Below, piece by piece: positions 48,667-60,311 of a DNA stretch of 64,000 nt (the stretch's first letter is position 1; each line of letters begins with the position of its first letter). Below the pieces are notes generated by a model that had not been told where the DNA came from, made no database searches, and was given only the letters and a program-made list of their open reading frames with translations. This DNA comes from Sipunculus nudus (lineage: Eukaryota; Annelida; Sipuncula; Golfingiida; Sipunculidae). The stretch spans positions 8,060,664-8,124,663 of the forward strand of contig CM049315.1 in the NCBI GenBank assembly GCA_026874595.1. Direction: 5' to 3'. Made by a program: the position numbers and the translations under genes.

Positions 48667-49380
48667 TAATTCATTTTTTATATTTTATATGGATAAAATG
48701 CCAAATCTAAATTCTATCTTCTTAAAAAACATTCTTTATCAACTAAGTAAAACACAAATATTTATCCAGTCACTGGAAGTCCATAAAACATTTGAAGTGT
48801 GTGATACACTTTGAATGGATGTGCCAAATTGTCACAGTTCTTATAATGGCAAATGTACAGTATGAACCGTAATGTAACAATTTTTAAATAAACACTGCCC
48901 TGGTCAAGTTGGCATGTACCTTTGATGGGCTAAAGGGGCATTTAGCTGTGTCATCACAGATTTTTAACTGGATGAATGTGCAGGGCTTCCTTCCACTCTT
49001 GGTAGCCAAGCAAACAAATTAATTAATTAGCACAAGGGCATCTAGTCTGGGGTGATCTCTGACTTTAACCGGTGCATCCATATATTAATCGTATGCTTGC
49101 ATCCCAAGTTAAGTCTGAGTCAAGGTGATTATAATCACTATTATGCAATGTTCACTTGTACACCTCTAAATTTGGTTCATTTGTTTTAATTGTTATTATT
49201 AAAATTCATTAATAATATTGTTAAATAATTAAGAATTAATATTATCTTGATAAGTTTAAAGCGCTATAAAGAAGGCTTACAATGTTGCTATAAGGAGATA
49301 GTTCAACCTTGAAAACCCGTGAAGTGCCCACCTTAGCTCTGGAAAACTGCCTACTTTACAGAATATAGAGGTGCCCACAT
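46630..49380. other. Intergenic with dispersed repeat and microsatellite
   Basis: No gene supported. The stretch 47650-48140 ('ttacccgaccgaccctaaat', 'gtgcgaccctaaaattttta', later 'ggcctcattaatggcccgc') has the look of an interspersed repeat. A (CT)n(AT)n microsatellite lies at about 48588-48655. Confidence 0.45.
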
Positions 49381-49384
49381 TAGC

Positions 49385-49471
49385 TCAACAGAATAAAGAG
49401 AAGAAAAATTGGGACTGCCCAAAAGTGCCCACTTTACAGAGGTGCCCACTAGGAGAGGTCTTACTGTATGT
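49385..49471 (-). mobile_element. Solo end of a Tc1/mariner- or pogo-like element
   Basis: Read on the minus strand from 49470, the sequence starts TACAGTAAGACCTCTCCTAG, followed by 'tgggcacctctgtaaagtgg' and repeated 'gggcac' subterminal motifs. Similar subterminal repeats ('gtgcccacctt', 'gtgcccacatt') continue to about 49325. The opposite end was not found, so this is a truncated element. Confidence 0.4.
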
Positions 49472-50395
49472 GTATAAGAGATACATTGTTTTAATTTTGT
49501 GACCCATGGTTATCTTGTATAACAGCCTAAAGACAGTCAGCCTGACTTTCATCGTTCTCAAACGTATGGCGTCGCATTCAGGATATAGGTCACTCGGAAC
49601 TAAGTTTGGATTTTCTACGTGATTTGTTATGGTCCTCACTCGATATCAAGCATTATCTTTCTAGTTTTGAGGTTAAAGAGTTCTTTGAACGAACCCCAAT
49701 AACAATCAGCCACAGGATATAGCATTGTCCTTATTGTACGAATGGGATATGGAATGTGTAATACCTATTATGAAAACAACTTTCACTTTTTTCACCATCG
49801 CACTTGAAATGAAATGTAATTTTTGTTTTACTATGTTCAAAACATGTTTGTGTGCTGCTTTAAATAACCTCTGCTCTCTGTGTTTAAACGAACTGCTCTT
49901 CTACCACTTATCTGGTAATATTATTATGGTACCTCAACTGTAATTCTTTTGGGGTCTGTGATGTTGAATTTCTGACAGATACGACGTGATCTTCAGTATC
50001 AAATTAAACATATCAATAAACATTTCATGTGTTTTGACTAGGCAATGATGAAGATTATTCATTTTACATATTAAACATATAACGTTAGCTACATTTGTGT
50101 GTACTTTATACATTGTTTATAGAATCCCAGCGCTCAGTTAAAAAGTCAGACATATATGTGCTTCCAAGGTTTTGCAAAATCCAATGCCATATTTAGCTAT
50201 AAATATTTGTTTTATTAGTCATGTTTTAAATAGATGTATTGAGAAATGAGAGAGTCCTTAGTGTTGAATAAGCCGTTTAAAAACGAAAGATCCAACCTGT
50301 ATAATTTAAGATCCTGCTGATCTGACAAGTCCTCGAATAACGATTTGGCCACAATCCATCCACATGAGATAACTTTTGATTTATGGCAAGTGTAC

Positions 50396-50400
50396 CCAAT
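50396..50400 (+). promoter_or_regulatory. CCAAT box candidate upstream of relic C
   Basis: CCAAT followed by 'cagag', 114 bp before the relic ATG. It corresponds in position to the CCAAT upstream of paralogue A but with weaker flanking similarity. Confidence 0.15.
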
Positions 50401-50513
50401 CAGAGAAAAGTATTGCTCCCTGATTAAAAATTACCTCCTAGAGAGCTTACTTAAAACGAAGGACTCCACTGTTATTTTAGGAGCAATTGTATCTTTAGAG
50501 CCTGTTGGTGTCA

Positions 50514-50843
50514 ATGGATTTCAGAGCGCGATTGGCCGTTTTCCTCATTTCAACCTTATCGGCTTATTTTGCTTGGCTTTTGCCTTGAATGCCGATGAAC
50601 TGTAAATAGAGCGTACGGCTAACATGGAGCTTCTGTTCACTTACGTTCGGTGTAGGTTCACGCAGCAGAAGCAGAAGCAAGTCTCCAGCTGACTCATGTG
50701 GAGGGAGTGACCGCAGTGGCCTTCCGGTCAGACAGCAAGCTTCTCAAATATATGTTACAACGGTGGTTGTGGGTCCGGAGGTCGTTGTGTATGTCAGTGA
50801 AGCCTCTGCTCCTTGTCTCATCACGGCAAATTCTGTGAAAGTG
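50514..50843 (+). pseudogene. Relic C of the TSP1/EGF first exon, internally deleted
   Basis: Starts 'MDFRARLAVFLISTLSAY', parallel to 'MNFAACLLFFSIFTISAY' of paralogue A, then stops at 50586-50588. Downstream it shares with paralogue A an identical run of about 37 bp beginning 'ggttcacgcagcagaagcag'. The EGF-like coding 'gttacaacggtggttgtgg' follows, then the sequence jumps straight to the end of the last EGF unit ('catcacggcaaattctgtga'), so at least one whole TSP1 unit is deleted. The exon-end 'gtggtaag' donor has become 'gtgataag'. No further exons were found. Confidence 0.8.
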
Positions 50844-50885
50844 ATAAGCATTCTAACAGAATTTTAAGAAGCTCCTATCCTGAAA

Positions 50886-51047
50886 AAAGAGGTCTTCAGG
50901 TCCGGAAAAGGTGGAATCCAGGCCGCAAAATATCGTCTGAAACACTTTAAAAAAGGTTGCTTCGGGTGAAAAAGTGGGGGGTAGGGGGAGGGGTGGTCCG
51001 GACCCCCTGCCCCTCCCCCCCCCCCCCCCCGGATCCACTTCTGATTC
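50886..51047 (-). mobile_element. Dispersed repeat with 'ggtccggaaaa' core and C-rich end
   Basis: 'cttcaggtccggaaaa', 'atcgtctgaaacactttaaa' and 'ggttgcttcgg' match the segment at 62780-62855 ('cccaggtccggaaaa', 'attggtcttaaaccctttaaa', 'attgctgcggc'). The copy ends in a 16-C run and 'ggatccacttctga', which is typical of a common bivalve interspersed repeat. Superfamily not determined. Confidence 0.45.
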
Positions 51048-51084
51048 ATTCTGTGATCAGACAACATCTTTTGCACCTTTTTAT

Positions 51085-51260
51085 TGTCCTCCGCTTTCGG
51101 GGAACGGGGAACATTGATTTTGGTTTGTCTGTCTGTCCGTCCCTCTGTCTGTCAGTCCGCCAGGTTTTCGTTTCCGTGCGATAACTTTCTTAAATATTAT
51201 CCGATTTCATTCACATTTTGGGTCAGTTATTGTTCTTATGCATACCTTTGAGTATCTGTC
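51085..51260 (+). repeat. Dispersed repeat with 'cctccgctttcggggaacgg' and CTGT-rich core
   Basis: 'tttgtctgtctgtccgtccc' is followed by 'ttccgtgcgataactttctt' and 'tccgatttcattcacatttt'. The order of these phrases is that of a repeat I associate with bivalve genomes. No coding frame. Confidence 0.4.
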
Positions 51261-53612
51261 TGAAAATATATTTTCAACAGCTCATAAACAAACAAACAAA
51301 TTCCATTTTGTTCCCAATTCACAATAAAAATTATGACATGTGGAGACATCTTCAGGGGACAATGAAAACTAAAACACAGGCACTATCTTGTGGAGACATC
51401 TTCATGAATTCCACGAATTTGCTGGTGTACAGCTGGCGACACTGCAGTCGTGTGATGTGCACCATTATGTTTACATGAATAAAAATATTACAATCTTCAA
51501 TTTTTGAAAGTAAAACATTACTGCTACTGAAATGCATATTTGTCAAGAGTACAAGTTTTCCATGTGCTTAGGTAAGAACTCACTGGAGCTTTGATAATTT
51601 AATGATCTGATAATGTAATGATCATGGGTGGTCATGTTTAATTATTGCAGAACAATTTGTAATACTTACTTCATTATTCCATTAAAATTATGTCAACCCA
51701 AACATCATTTGAAAAAAAGAACAAATTATTCAATGATATGAATATTATTACTGCTTTAGCCAACAATTTTCACTTGTTGAGGTACTCATCGTACCTGAAA
51801 ATATCATATAATAGCTAGGCATGCATGCAGCACGATAGCTATAATGAAATGTTTTATAATCGAATACTTATGTTTCCTCTGCATCTAGTAATTTTAGGGT
51901 TATTACCAGTATTTGCTAAGTCAGTTTAACAGACCAACTGATTTTTTTTATATCCTTGACAGGAGAATTGGTGGCGCATTTAATCACATATATAATACAT
52001 AATTCAGACTGCAAAAGCAAAGGCTTTATGAAAGGGACATAATCAGGAACAATATTATGCCTATTCTTTCACACTTTCAGTTCAGTTAATCAAAAGTTTC
52101 CCAACAAAACTACCCCTACACAAAGTCTTAGTACCTCGTACATGGCTGTTTAACACCTTATTATGGGTCTGCGTGTTGGTAAACACGGTCCACGCGTGTC
52201 TGTTTACCATAACAAGGCTGCGTGACCAGAGATCCGATTGTAAGCCTTAACAGGCGGTGTTTCAGCCAGCGGGAACATGTATTACATTTATTTTGCTAAA
52301 ACAGTCAGGGTATCTTCTGATTCACGAGTTGTGGCTTGGCGATGCTCCATCTGTGATTATGCTGACAACTTTGATCGCGCCCGGTCCACTGTTTTTACAC
52401 TTTTGTACAGGAGTAAGCAAACGGTTTCAGGGCAATATTTTGGCAGGTAAAAATTTATTTTAAAGGGAAGAATCTATTTTTCGTGTTACTTAAGCATGCT
52501 TTATATGTGATTGGGCTTGAGGTTACCAAGTATTGGTGTTTCATGTCCCACAAGTACTCTTTGAAGTCAAGATTTATCTACCAAAAGGTTAGCTTCTTAT
52601 ATAAGAAACACATTCCAAGTAGCTAACGATTGCAGAGAAAATGCTATTTAAATGAAGAAATAAATTCCTTGATAACCTGGCCAGTATCAACTTGAGGGAA
52701 GCATTATTACCTGAAACGAAAAAATTGTACCCTTTGTGTGTTCTTTGTTGGTCTCAGAACCAAAAGCTTTCATTGTATTATTTCAATGAAATCTAGTAAA
52801 AGGGCACGGTGGACCAATGGACAAGAAATTTATTAGGGATTGGGCGGAATGGTTCGATTTTGTGTTGGCTGGTCCAAGTTAAAAATAAAGATAATAAGAT
52901 ATCATGATGATATATTTTGTATTAATGATATAATTTAATCAAACATGTCTTTACACATGTTGACCAAAAGCACACACAGCACCTAAATGTCATTTATGCA
53001 TCTAACTATGTGTTATTTCTTTCCATTTTGACTTCGTGTTCACAAGTTGTAATTAAGCGTCATTGATTAATGATAAACATAGAATGTGCTCCAGACAGGT
53101 ACTACATTATTCCATAAAATTTTGTTCATGTTATCAGTAAATTTCATACAAATAGTAAATGTGATTTCATGAAGATCATGGGCAGATTAGACAATTTGTT
53201 AAAGACAGGATTTCTGGGGTTTTCACAGTTCCCTCACGTTAACAGTAAGCCCTGTACACATTGGTAACTAATCTAGACTGATTTTCAAATGATGGAGAAT
53301 CAAGCCCTTTGAAGTAACATACATAAAATAATCCAGAGAGGAAAGATCGTGGTATCAACCCACACAAGGAGTTCTGATTCGGTATCTGCTGGGAAGGTTA
53401 TTGGCTGGTGAATGTGTAGCTTCTTGTAGACAAAAAAACATATTTTTTTAAATATTATCTTATAAACACAGAGTATGTTTTAAATGTTTCTGGCGCTCTG
53501 AAGAGAAGAAATTCTAAGCATCTCATCTTGATTTGCTTTGTGATTATTTGAAATCTTATTACATACAGAACCAAATAAACATTGTTCCGAAGCTTTAAAG
53601 ATTGAGAAACAT
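51261..53612. other. Intergenic, no supported gene
   Basis: AT-rich. An imperfect hairpin, 'ggtaaacacg' against 'cgtgtctgtttacc', lies at about 52178-52207. No gene-like frame found. Confidence 0.45.
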
Positions 53613-53835
53613 CCCTGGACAGTCGAGGGGTAAAACGCTCAGCTCTCTCCGCTGGCGACCCGAGTTCGATCCCCGGTGTGGCTATGAGAATGGGTTGTAG
53701 TTGCCCGTCCAAGGCCGGTGGTTTTCTCCGGTTTCCTCCACCCATAGACTCCCGAACGCCATCATCGGAGCCACTGAGAGCGCGATGATAAGTTATAATA
53801 GCTATTTGTACAATCCATGTAAAATAAATAAGTTT
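53613..53835 (+). mobile_element. tRNA-derived SINE, family 2, best-preserved copy
   Basis: The head 'ggacagtcgaggggtaaaac' with the B-box-like 'gagttcgatcccc' is followed by 'gggttgtagttgcccgtcca', 'tttcctccaccc', 'gaacgccatcatcgg' and the 3' end 'caatccatgtaaaataaata'. The clean boxes make this the copy least degraded in its promoter. Confidence 0.7.
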
Positions 53836-54896
53836 ATATTATAATATGTTTTGTTTTGACCCTAAATTTACATTATATTTATCGTCTTTAGAAGCAGTGT
53901 TGTATAACAAACACGTTGAATGTATGGTGGTTCAGTATATTTGTCACATATTTTACACATAAACGAAAACTGTTAGATGAGTGGTTCACTGAGTCTAAAG
54001 CTCAGTGGTCTGTAGACCAAGCAGAGTCTATTTATAAATAAAGGTTTACCATTGACCATTCAGTGGATATTTCTATTATGTTATGTAAATTTTGGAAGAC
54101 GACAAGGGTTGATATCTATTGCAACAGGAAGGAATATTTGTTTACCATCTAAAGTAATAATTAATGTAATAGAATCCCCATTCTCCAGAGTCCAGTTGAT
54201 CAGGGAAAGCTACTGGCGTGATATAGCTCAAAGTGAAAAATACATGTTTCAGGACCTCTTTGAAGGCAGAGATGAATAAATAGTCCAACATCTTTTATTT
54301 TGTTTAACCGAAATCTGAGCAGAGCATTTGAATTTATACTCACAAAGTAACCTTTTACATATTAATATATATAAATGTATATATGTACATGATCTTTATA
54401 CATTTATTTGTATAAGCATAAACACTGCAAACATTCATTCGCAGCAACAGTTTGGCTTATGTAGCAGTATTTCACATCTTTCTTGATACTTTAGATAAAT
54501 CCATGTGAGCCCTCTACACATAATACTTGTAACCCCATTGAGGTGTGGAGGAGTCAAGGAGGGGAGCAGATTAAAGTGAAATAAAACCGCTGTTCTGTGC
54601 TCATGTAAGCCCACCTTTATTGTGAACGAGGAAGTGGGTTAGTGCATGCTACTTACAGAAAGATTTTATTAAATCCCAGGCTTGATCACTTATTGGTAAC
54701 TCTCATGCAGAGGAATTGACATTATTTACATAATGTCAAGTATGATCATTCATCGGTCAAATTTGAGTGAAACTGCGACGCAATTTCTAATGATTATTTC
54801 CATACTTAATTCTAAAGCAATGAACCAACCTGACATGAATGAATGTAGGTATTTTTATTTCTTCAGGTTGTATATTTTAGAATTTATATATATATA
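53836..54896. other. Intergenic, no supported gene
   Basis: A 75-codon frame at 54052-54279 ('YWRDIAQSEKYMFQDLFEG') looks mildly protein-like but has no recognisable family, splice context or partner, so no gene is called. Confidence 0.4.
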
Positions 54897-55748
54897 CAGA
54901 CGACGCCACTTATTTGCAAGTCGGTTAACAGAAAATGCCGCTTACTTGCAAGAAATTCTGAAAACCAAAACCATTTCCTATATGTTATCATCAAAAACGC
55001 GCCGCATAATCGGAAGCCTCATAATCGCAAACTTCCGATAAACGCAAGGAAAAATATGGGCAGAAAGGTAGAAAACTTACGTTAAATGCAAGTTCTTCAA
55101 TGAGTCGGTAAGTTGTGTTTGTGTTATCCCAACAATGATCATAGACCGGAATTTCAAAAGTAACCGATGTGATAACTGCAGGTGCACATGTGTACAAAGA
55201 ACCTTAATTACCTTTGCTCGGTGATGCAGTTCGATACGGTCACAGCACTCATCTCTTTGAAGTGGGTTAACAATGGTAGGTTAAAAATACGTCACGCTTA
55301 TTAAACACCTTGATCACGAGAACAACTCTTAATTAGCTTGAGTTCGTTTGTCAAACAAACTTTTATGTGCTAGCTGTCCCATGGTTTGTTCCTTTGATGA
55401 TACTCATAATAGAATTGTCAAAGGCTCTTATATAAACTTATACTGTTAACTCTTATGTTCGTTATGTCTTGTCAAAACATCTCTTCTATAAAAGACCAGC
55501 AAATTTCGAATCATGTCACTATTCAATCATGAGTGGCAAGTGCAAACGCAACGATCTCTACTTCTTTATCACAATACGAACAGTGTTACAAAACAAATGC
55601 TAAATTAATTAGATATTCGGCGGTCCAATCAATCATTCGGCTTCCCCTTACACATGGTAGACGGTGAACTTCGCCTAAATGCAACTTCGGTTAATTGCAA
55701 CAAATTTGCTTGACAAAAGCCTCTTGCAATTAAGCAGCTTCGTCTCTA
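54895..55748. mobile_element. TA-flanked inverted-repeat element 1 (pogo/mariner-like)
   Basis: The element is 54897-55746. Left end after TA: 'CAGACGACGCCACTTATTTG'. Right end reverse-complemented: 'GAGACGAAGCTGCTTAATTG', then TA. Subterminal 'ttgcaag' and 'cttgcaa' motifs recur on both sides. About 850 bp, with no transposase. The ends are about 75% identical, so this is an older copy. Confidence 0.6.
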
Positions 55749-55756
55749 TACATATA

Positions 55757-56844
55757 TACAGTCAAGCCCGCTTATTGTCATATCGGAGGTGCATGCATGA
55801 ATTATGATAATAACCGGAATGTGACATCATCCGGGCTTCAACGTCGATGTCCCTTAGAGTCATAAAAGAAGCGTTATGTCTCAAATGATATTATTTAAAT
55901 CGTCAATAAACAGGAAACAGAAACGTTTTATATGAATATTTTTTTTTTGCACAACGGCATATCAAATTAAGTTTATGTACACCTGAAAATCTATTCCTGT
56001 TAGTTTTGTGCCGCATGCCGCAATAATTGACAAAAATCCGACTTGCCAACAGAATTAGACGTAGTGTCTGGGTCATGAGGTAAAATGTATGGATATAAGC
56101 GGCACAGTTATAACGTTATTTATAACAAACTATTTTACTGAATAATTCTTTACCCGGCTATTGCCGCTTATTTTCCGGATATCTTATTCATAACTCAAAC
56201 TTCCATGATCGTCTTCATGATAGGAATGTTTAGGGAGCGGACATCGTCATGACATGGTCTAATTTCTGAAGTTTTGCCGCGATTGAGGTTTTTGACCGGG
56301 TATCTCTCACAAAACCTCCAGCTTTTCGTTGACCCTTAAAGGGTATTTAAAGTCATAAGCAACGTTTAGAGCTTGTGTTTTATATCCTCTCGACGAAATG
56401 TCACTGAGGTGTAAACCGTGGCCTTTTAAAGGCCAGGAGTTCAATGTATGATATGTGATCGTAAACATCGCCCTTGATAATTTACGAAGAAACGCAATGA
56501 TCTGGATTACCGTGGTATCTTAAGATGTTAATTAGCTAAGTGACGAGTGACTCGCATGCATCACTGCACTTGCCTTGCCGCACACAGGTGGGAGATGCGA
56601 TCGTTTGATACGCCTGACCGATTACAGGCTCTTGACCTCGTTGATCGCCGTGTCGGCGTTGCGTACTGGTATCACCGTCAAGGATTCCAAGCATGACAAT
56701 AAACGGGATTATGACAATATTCCATGACATTTAACGGTCTGATTTACCATTATTTATATAGTAAATGGTTAAGGATTTCAGAATTATGTGACAATAAATG
56801 GGATTTTCTATTAACCGGTATGACACAAAATGGGCTTGACTGTA
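55757..56844. mobile_element. TA-flanked inverted-repeat element 2 (pogo/mariner-like)
   Basis: Left end after TA (55757-55758): 'CAGTCAAGCCCGCTTATTGT'. Right end reverse-complemented: 'CAGTCAAGCCCATTTTGTGT', then TA (56843-56844). The element is 55759-56842, about 1084 bp. Subterminal units of the type 'atgacaataaacggg' repeat three times near the right end. It sits only 12 bp from element 1. No transposase seen. Confidence 0.7.
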
Positions 56845-58189
56845 CACATTTCTGTTGCACTGGGTCAGTTCCTCTTAAAGAGCAGTCCTCCGAGCTAGGG
56901 CCTTTGAATAACAGGGAGCCTTTTTACCATTTTTGTTCACATTATTCAGGAAATAAGAAGTTATAAGGAGACTGCAATATTGACACATATATTGTGGAAC
57001 CACAAAAGCAGTCAAATTGTGAATGTTGACAAATATGTTTCCCCTATTCTGACGGACATTGGTCTCAAATTCTTAATGTTATGATGCTCAATCTTGTATA
57101 AGTTTTTTTTGTTGCGCGCAGGAAAAATATGTGAAATTCCTCATTCACATTATAAATCTGAACGTATCAAAATATTGGCATTAATGAACAGATTTACCAG
57201 AACTGAAGAATGATTCCATAATAACCCGTTTTGGTTAGAAATTAAACTTATTGCAAAATCCAGTTCCTTCAAATTGCCAGGTACAAATTTCTTATTTACC
57301 CACATTTGGGGACGATGTTGTACTCAACACTATTTACTTGTGTACAGACCAGGGCCCTGAGCGTGGCGGGTTTTGTGCTCAGGATTTCGTGTGGGGAGGG
57401 GCGGGCTAGATGGTGTCCGCCCGGCTATCCGCTTCCCAGTTATCCGCTTCCCAAATATCTGCTCACCAAATATCCGCGTGCCCAGATATCCGTGTGTGAG
57501 CGTTAATGGTCGAAAACGACCCTGCACGGTTCATATATGCAACGGTCATATATGGAAAAAGAAGATGAAGGAAGACATCAAGAAACATTAAAATACAGGA
57601 GCTACCGGTTTTTGAAGCATTTTTGACCAGATCGCGACATCGCTGTCGAGGCTGGTGTCCTGAATTGGGTCAACGGATTACTGCATGTGTGCGATCACTG
57701 AACCGCGACGCTCCAAGCGAACTTGTACGTGTGAGGCCATCCCGGCCTTAGTTAAAACACTGCTTTTATTAAATTATCATTAATCTTACGTTTTGTTGTG
57801 TCAGCTTTATATTCATTCTTGCAGGTTTTTATTATGTTACCCCGAGCGATTGTTTTTGCATCATTCATGACACATATATGTTGACGGACGGACAAAAAAA
57901 CTGGTTTTAAATTTGTTGTCATACAGGTGATTACAACAGATTATGCATATTCTTTAACAATATATTTTTACTTTAAAACTTTAGCTTGGATGTTTTCATC
58001 ATGTTAACCTGGGGAAACCCCGCTTGCGTGATATAAATAAGCTGTTTCGTGCAGTCGAAAACCGCTCCGCCGTGAAAGGGTTCTCTTTAAGTGTAATACA
58101 AACAGTATTGCACCCTTGATCATGTAACCTTGATTTAATCATTAAGGCAAGTACACCTGTAATTATCTAAATAAACATTACAACATCTG

Positions 58190-58229
<40 letters not shown>

Positions 58230-58230
<1 letters not shown>

Positions 58231-58951
58231 TGCTAAAAATCAAGAAAATACTACAGAAGAAATTACAAGATATCACTCTTTACTTGACCATTTTGAGCCA
58301 GTATGCATAAACATAAAATATTTACAACATAGGCCTCAATACACTTGCGTAAACTGATATTTTGATTCGCAACATATAAAGACAAAGCTACCTTGCGATC
58401 CCAACTCATCTTTAAAACATTCACATAATATATCCAAAATCCAGCAGGAATTTAGATCTTATTCACCAAGATAGTATGTGCAAATCTCTCTCACCGTTGA
58501 CGGGGATTTTGATAAATTTAGGTAGTTATTTAGAAAAAAAAATCATGGGGTAATAATTTCATACCAATATTAAATTAATATTCCTTTCAACCATCATGGC
58601 CTTCAATTATAAACAAGACAGCTACAACAGGTAAAAAAAGATATACAGATAAAATATATACATGTTGCTGAAAGTATATTGTTGAGAGAGAGAGACAGAG
58701 AGAGAGAGATGGGGGAGGGTAATTTAATTTTCATGAATCCCAGACTTGTTTCAATTAATTAATTTATTTTGTCCGATAACGATGTATATGACGAGAGAGA
58801 ATGAATGAATGAATGAATGAATGAATGAGATAGAGAAGGAGAGAGAATGAAAGATAGAATGAGAGAGAGACGGAAAGAGACAAATTAATTATAATGGATC
58901 CCAGACTTGACTCATTTATATAATTTTATTTTGTCCGATGATTTATATTTG

Positions 58952-58997
<46 letters not shown>

Positions 58998-59523
58998 AAT
59001 GGTTCCCAGACTTGTCTCATTTAATAACTTTATTTTGTCTGATAACGATATATTTTGCAAGAATGACAGAAAGAAAGATTGGAAGAATGAATTAATGAGA
59101 GAGAGAGAAAGAAAGAATAATAGAAAGAATGAGAGAGAGGGAGTTAATTCAATTTTCATGGATCCAAGACTTTTCTTATTTAATGACCTATTTTATCCGA
59201 TAACGAAATATGTAAGGCGTCTAATATTGCATAATCAATTTCATATACAGAGAGGGAGAGATAGTAAGAATGAATGAGAGAAAGAAAGAAAAAAAGAAAA
59301 GAAAAGAAAGAAAGAAAGAAAGAAAGGATGAAGGAATGAGAGAGATTGAATGAAAAGAGATAGAAAGAAAAAACATGAGAGTCAGAATAAGAGAGAAAAG
59401 ACGGAAAGAGTGAGTTAATTTAATTTTCATGGATCCTATGTTTTTTTTCATTTAATAACTTTATTTTGTCCAATAACGATATATTTAAGGCGTGTAATAT
59501 TGTATAATGCATTTCATATTCAT

Positions 59524-59524
<1 letters not shown>
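58230..59524. repeat. Loop of the foldback element: degenerate GA-rich tandem repeats
   Basis: A phrase of the type 'atggatcccagacttgtctc', continuing 'atttaataactttattttgt', 'ccgataacgatatat' and a GA or GAAT microsatellite, recurs at about 58735, 58896, 59003, 59158 and 59430. Unit length varies with the microsatellite. Pure GA tracts lie at 58955-58994 and 59526-59568. Confidence 0.7.
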
Positions 59525-59572
<48 letters not shown>

Positions 59573-60011
59573 ACAGATGTTGTTATGTTTATTTAGATAA
59601 TTACGGGTGTACTTGCCTTAATGATTAAATCAAGGTTACATGATCAAGGGTGCAATAATGTTTGTATTACACTTAAAGAGAACCCTTTCGCGGCGGAGCG
59701 GTTTTCGACTGCACGAAACAGCTTATTTATATCGCACAAGCGGGGTTTCCCCAGGTTAACGTGATGAAACCATCCAAGCAAACATTTTAAGGTAAAAATA
59801 TATTGTTAAAGAATATGTATAATCTGTTGTAATTACCTGTATGACAACACATTTAAAACCAGTTTTTTTTTGTCCGTCCGTCAACATATATGTGTCATGA
59901 ATGATGCAAAAACAATCGCTCGGGGTAACTAAATAAAAACCTGCAAGAATGAATATAAAGCTGACACAAAAAAGTTAGATTAATAATAATTTAATAAAAG
60001 CAGTATTTTAA

Positions 60012-60311
60012 CTAAGGCTTGGATGGCCTCACACGTACAAGTTCGCTTGGAGCGTCGCGGTTCAGTGATCGCACACATGCAGTAATCCGTTGACCCAATT
60101 CAGGACACAGCGATGTCGCGATCTGGTAAAAAAAATGCGTCAAAAACCGGTAGCTCCTGTATTTTAATGTTCCTTGATGTCTTCTTTCATCTTCTTTTTC
60201 CATGACCGTTGCATATATGAACCGTGCAGGGTCATTTTCGACCGTTACCGCACTCACATGGATATCTGGCCACGCGGATATTTGGTGAGCAGATATTTTG
60301 TAAGCGGACAA
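60012..60311 (-). pseudogene. Open frame carried in the foldback arm, unrecognised
   Basis: The right arm, read on the minus strand, is open for 99 codons. The first part translates the tip subrepeats; the second, about 65 codons, looks protein-like ('CPELGQRITACVRSLNRDAP', 'SELVRVRPSKP' at the end). The left arm carries the same sequence at 57500-57751 but is broken by a 4-bp insertion ('tata') and other changes; it also has 12 bp ('cgaggctggtgt') the right arm lacks. It could be a captured host exon or a remnant of the element's own protein. Family unknown. Confidence 0.3.

Noticed and set aside
58192-59568. CT/GA repeats as a possible coding or CRISPR-like array
   Set aside because: Microsatellite-rich degenerate tandem repeat within the foldback loop; no spacer-repeat regularity.
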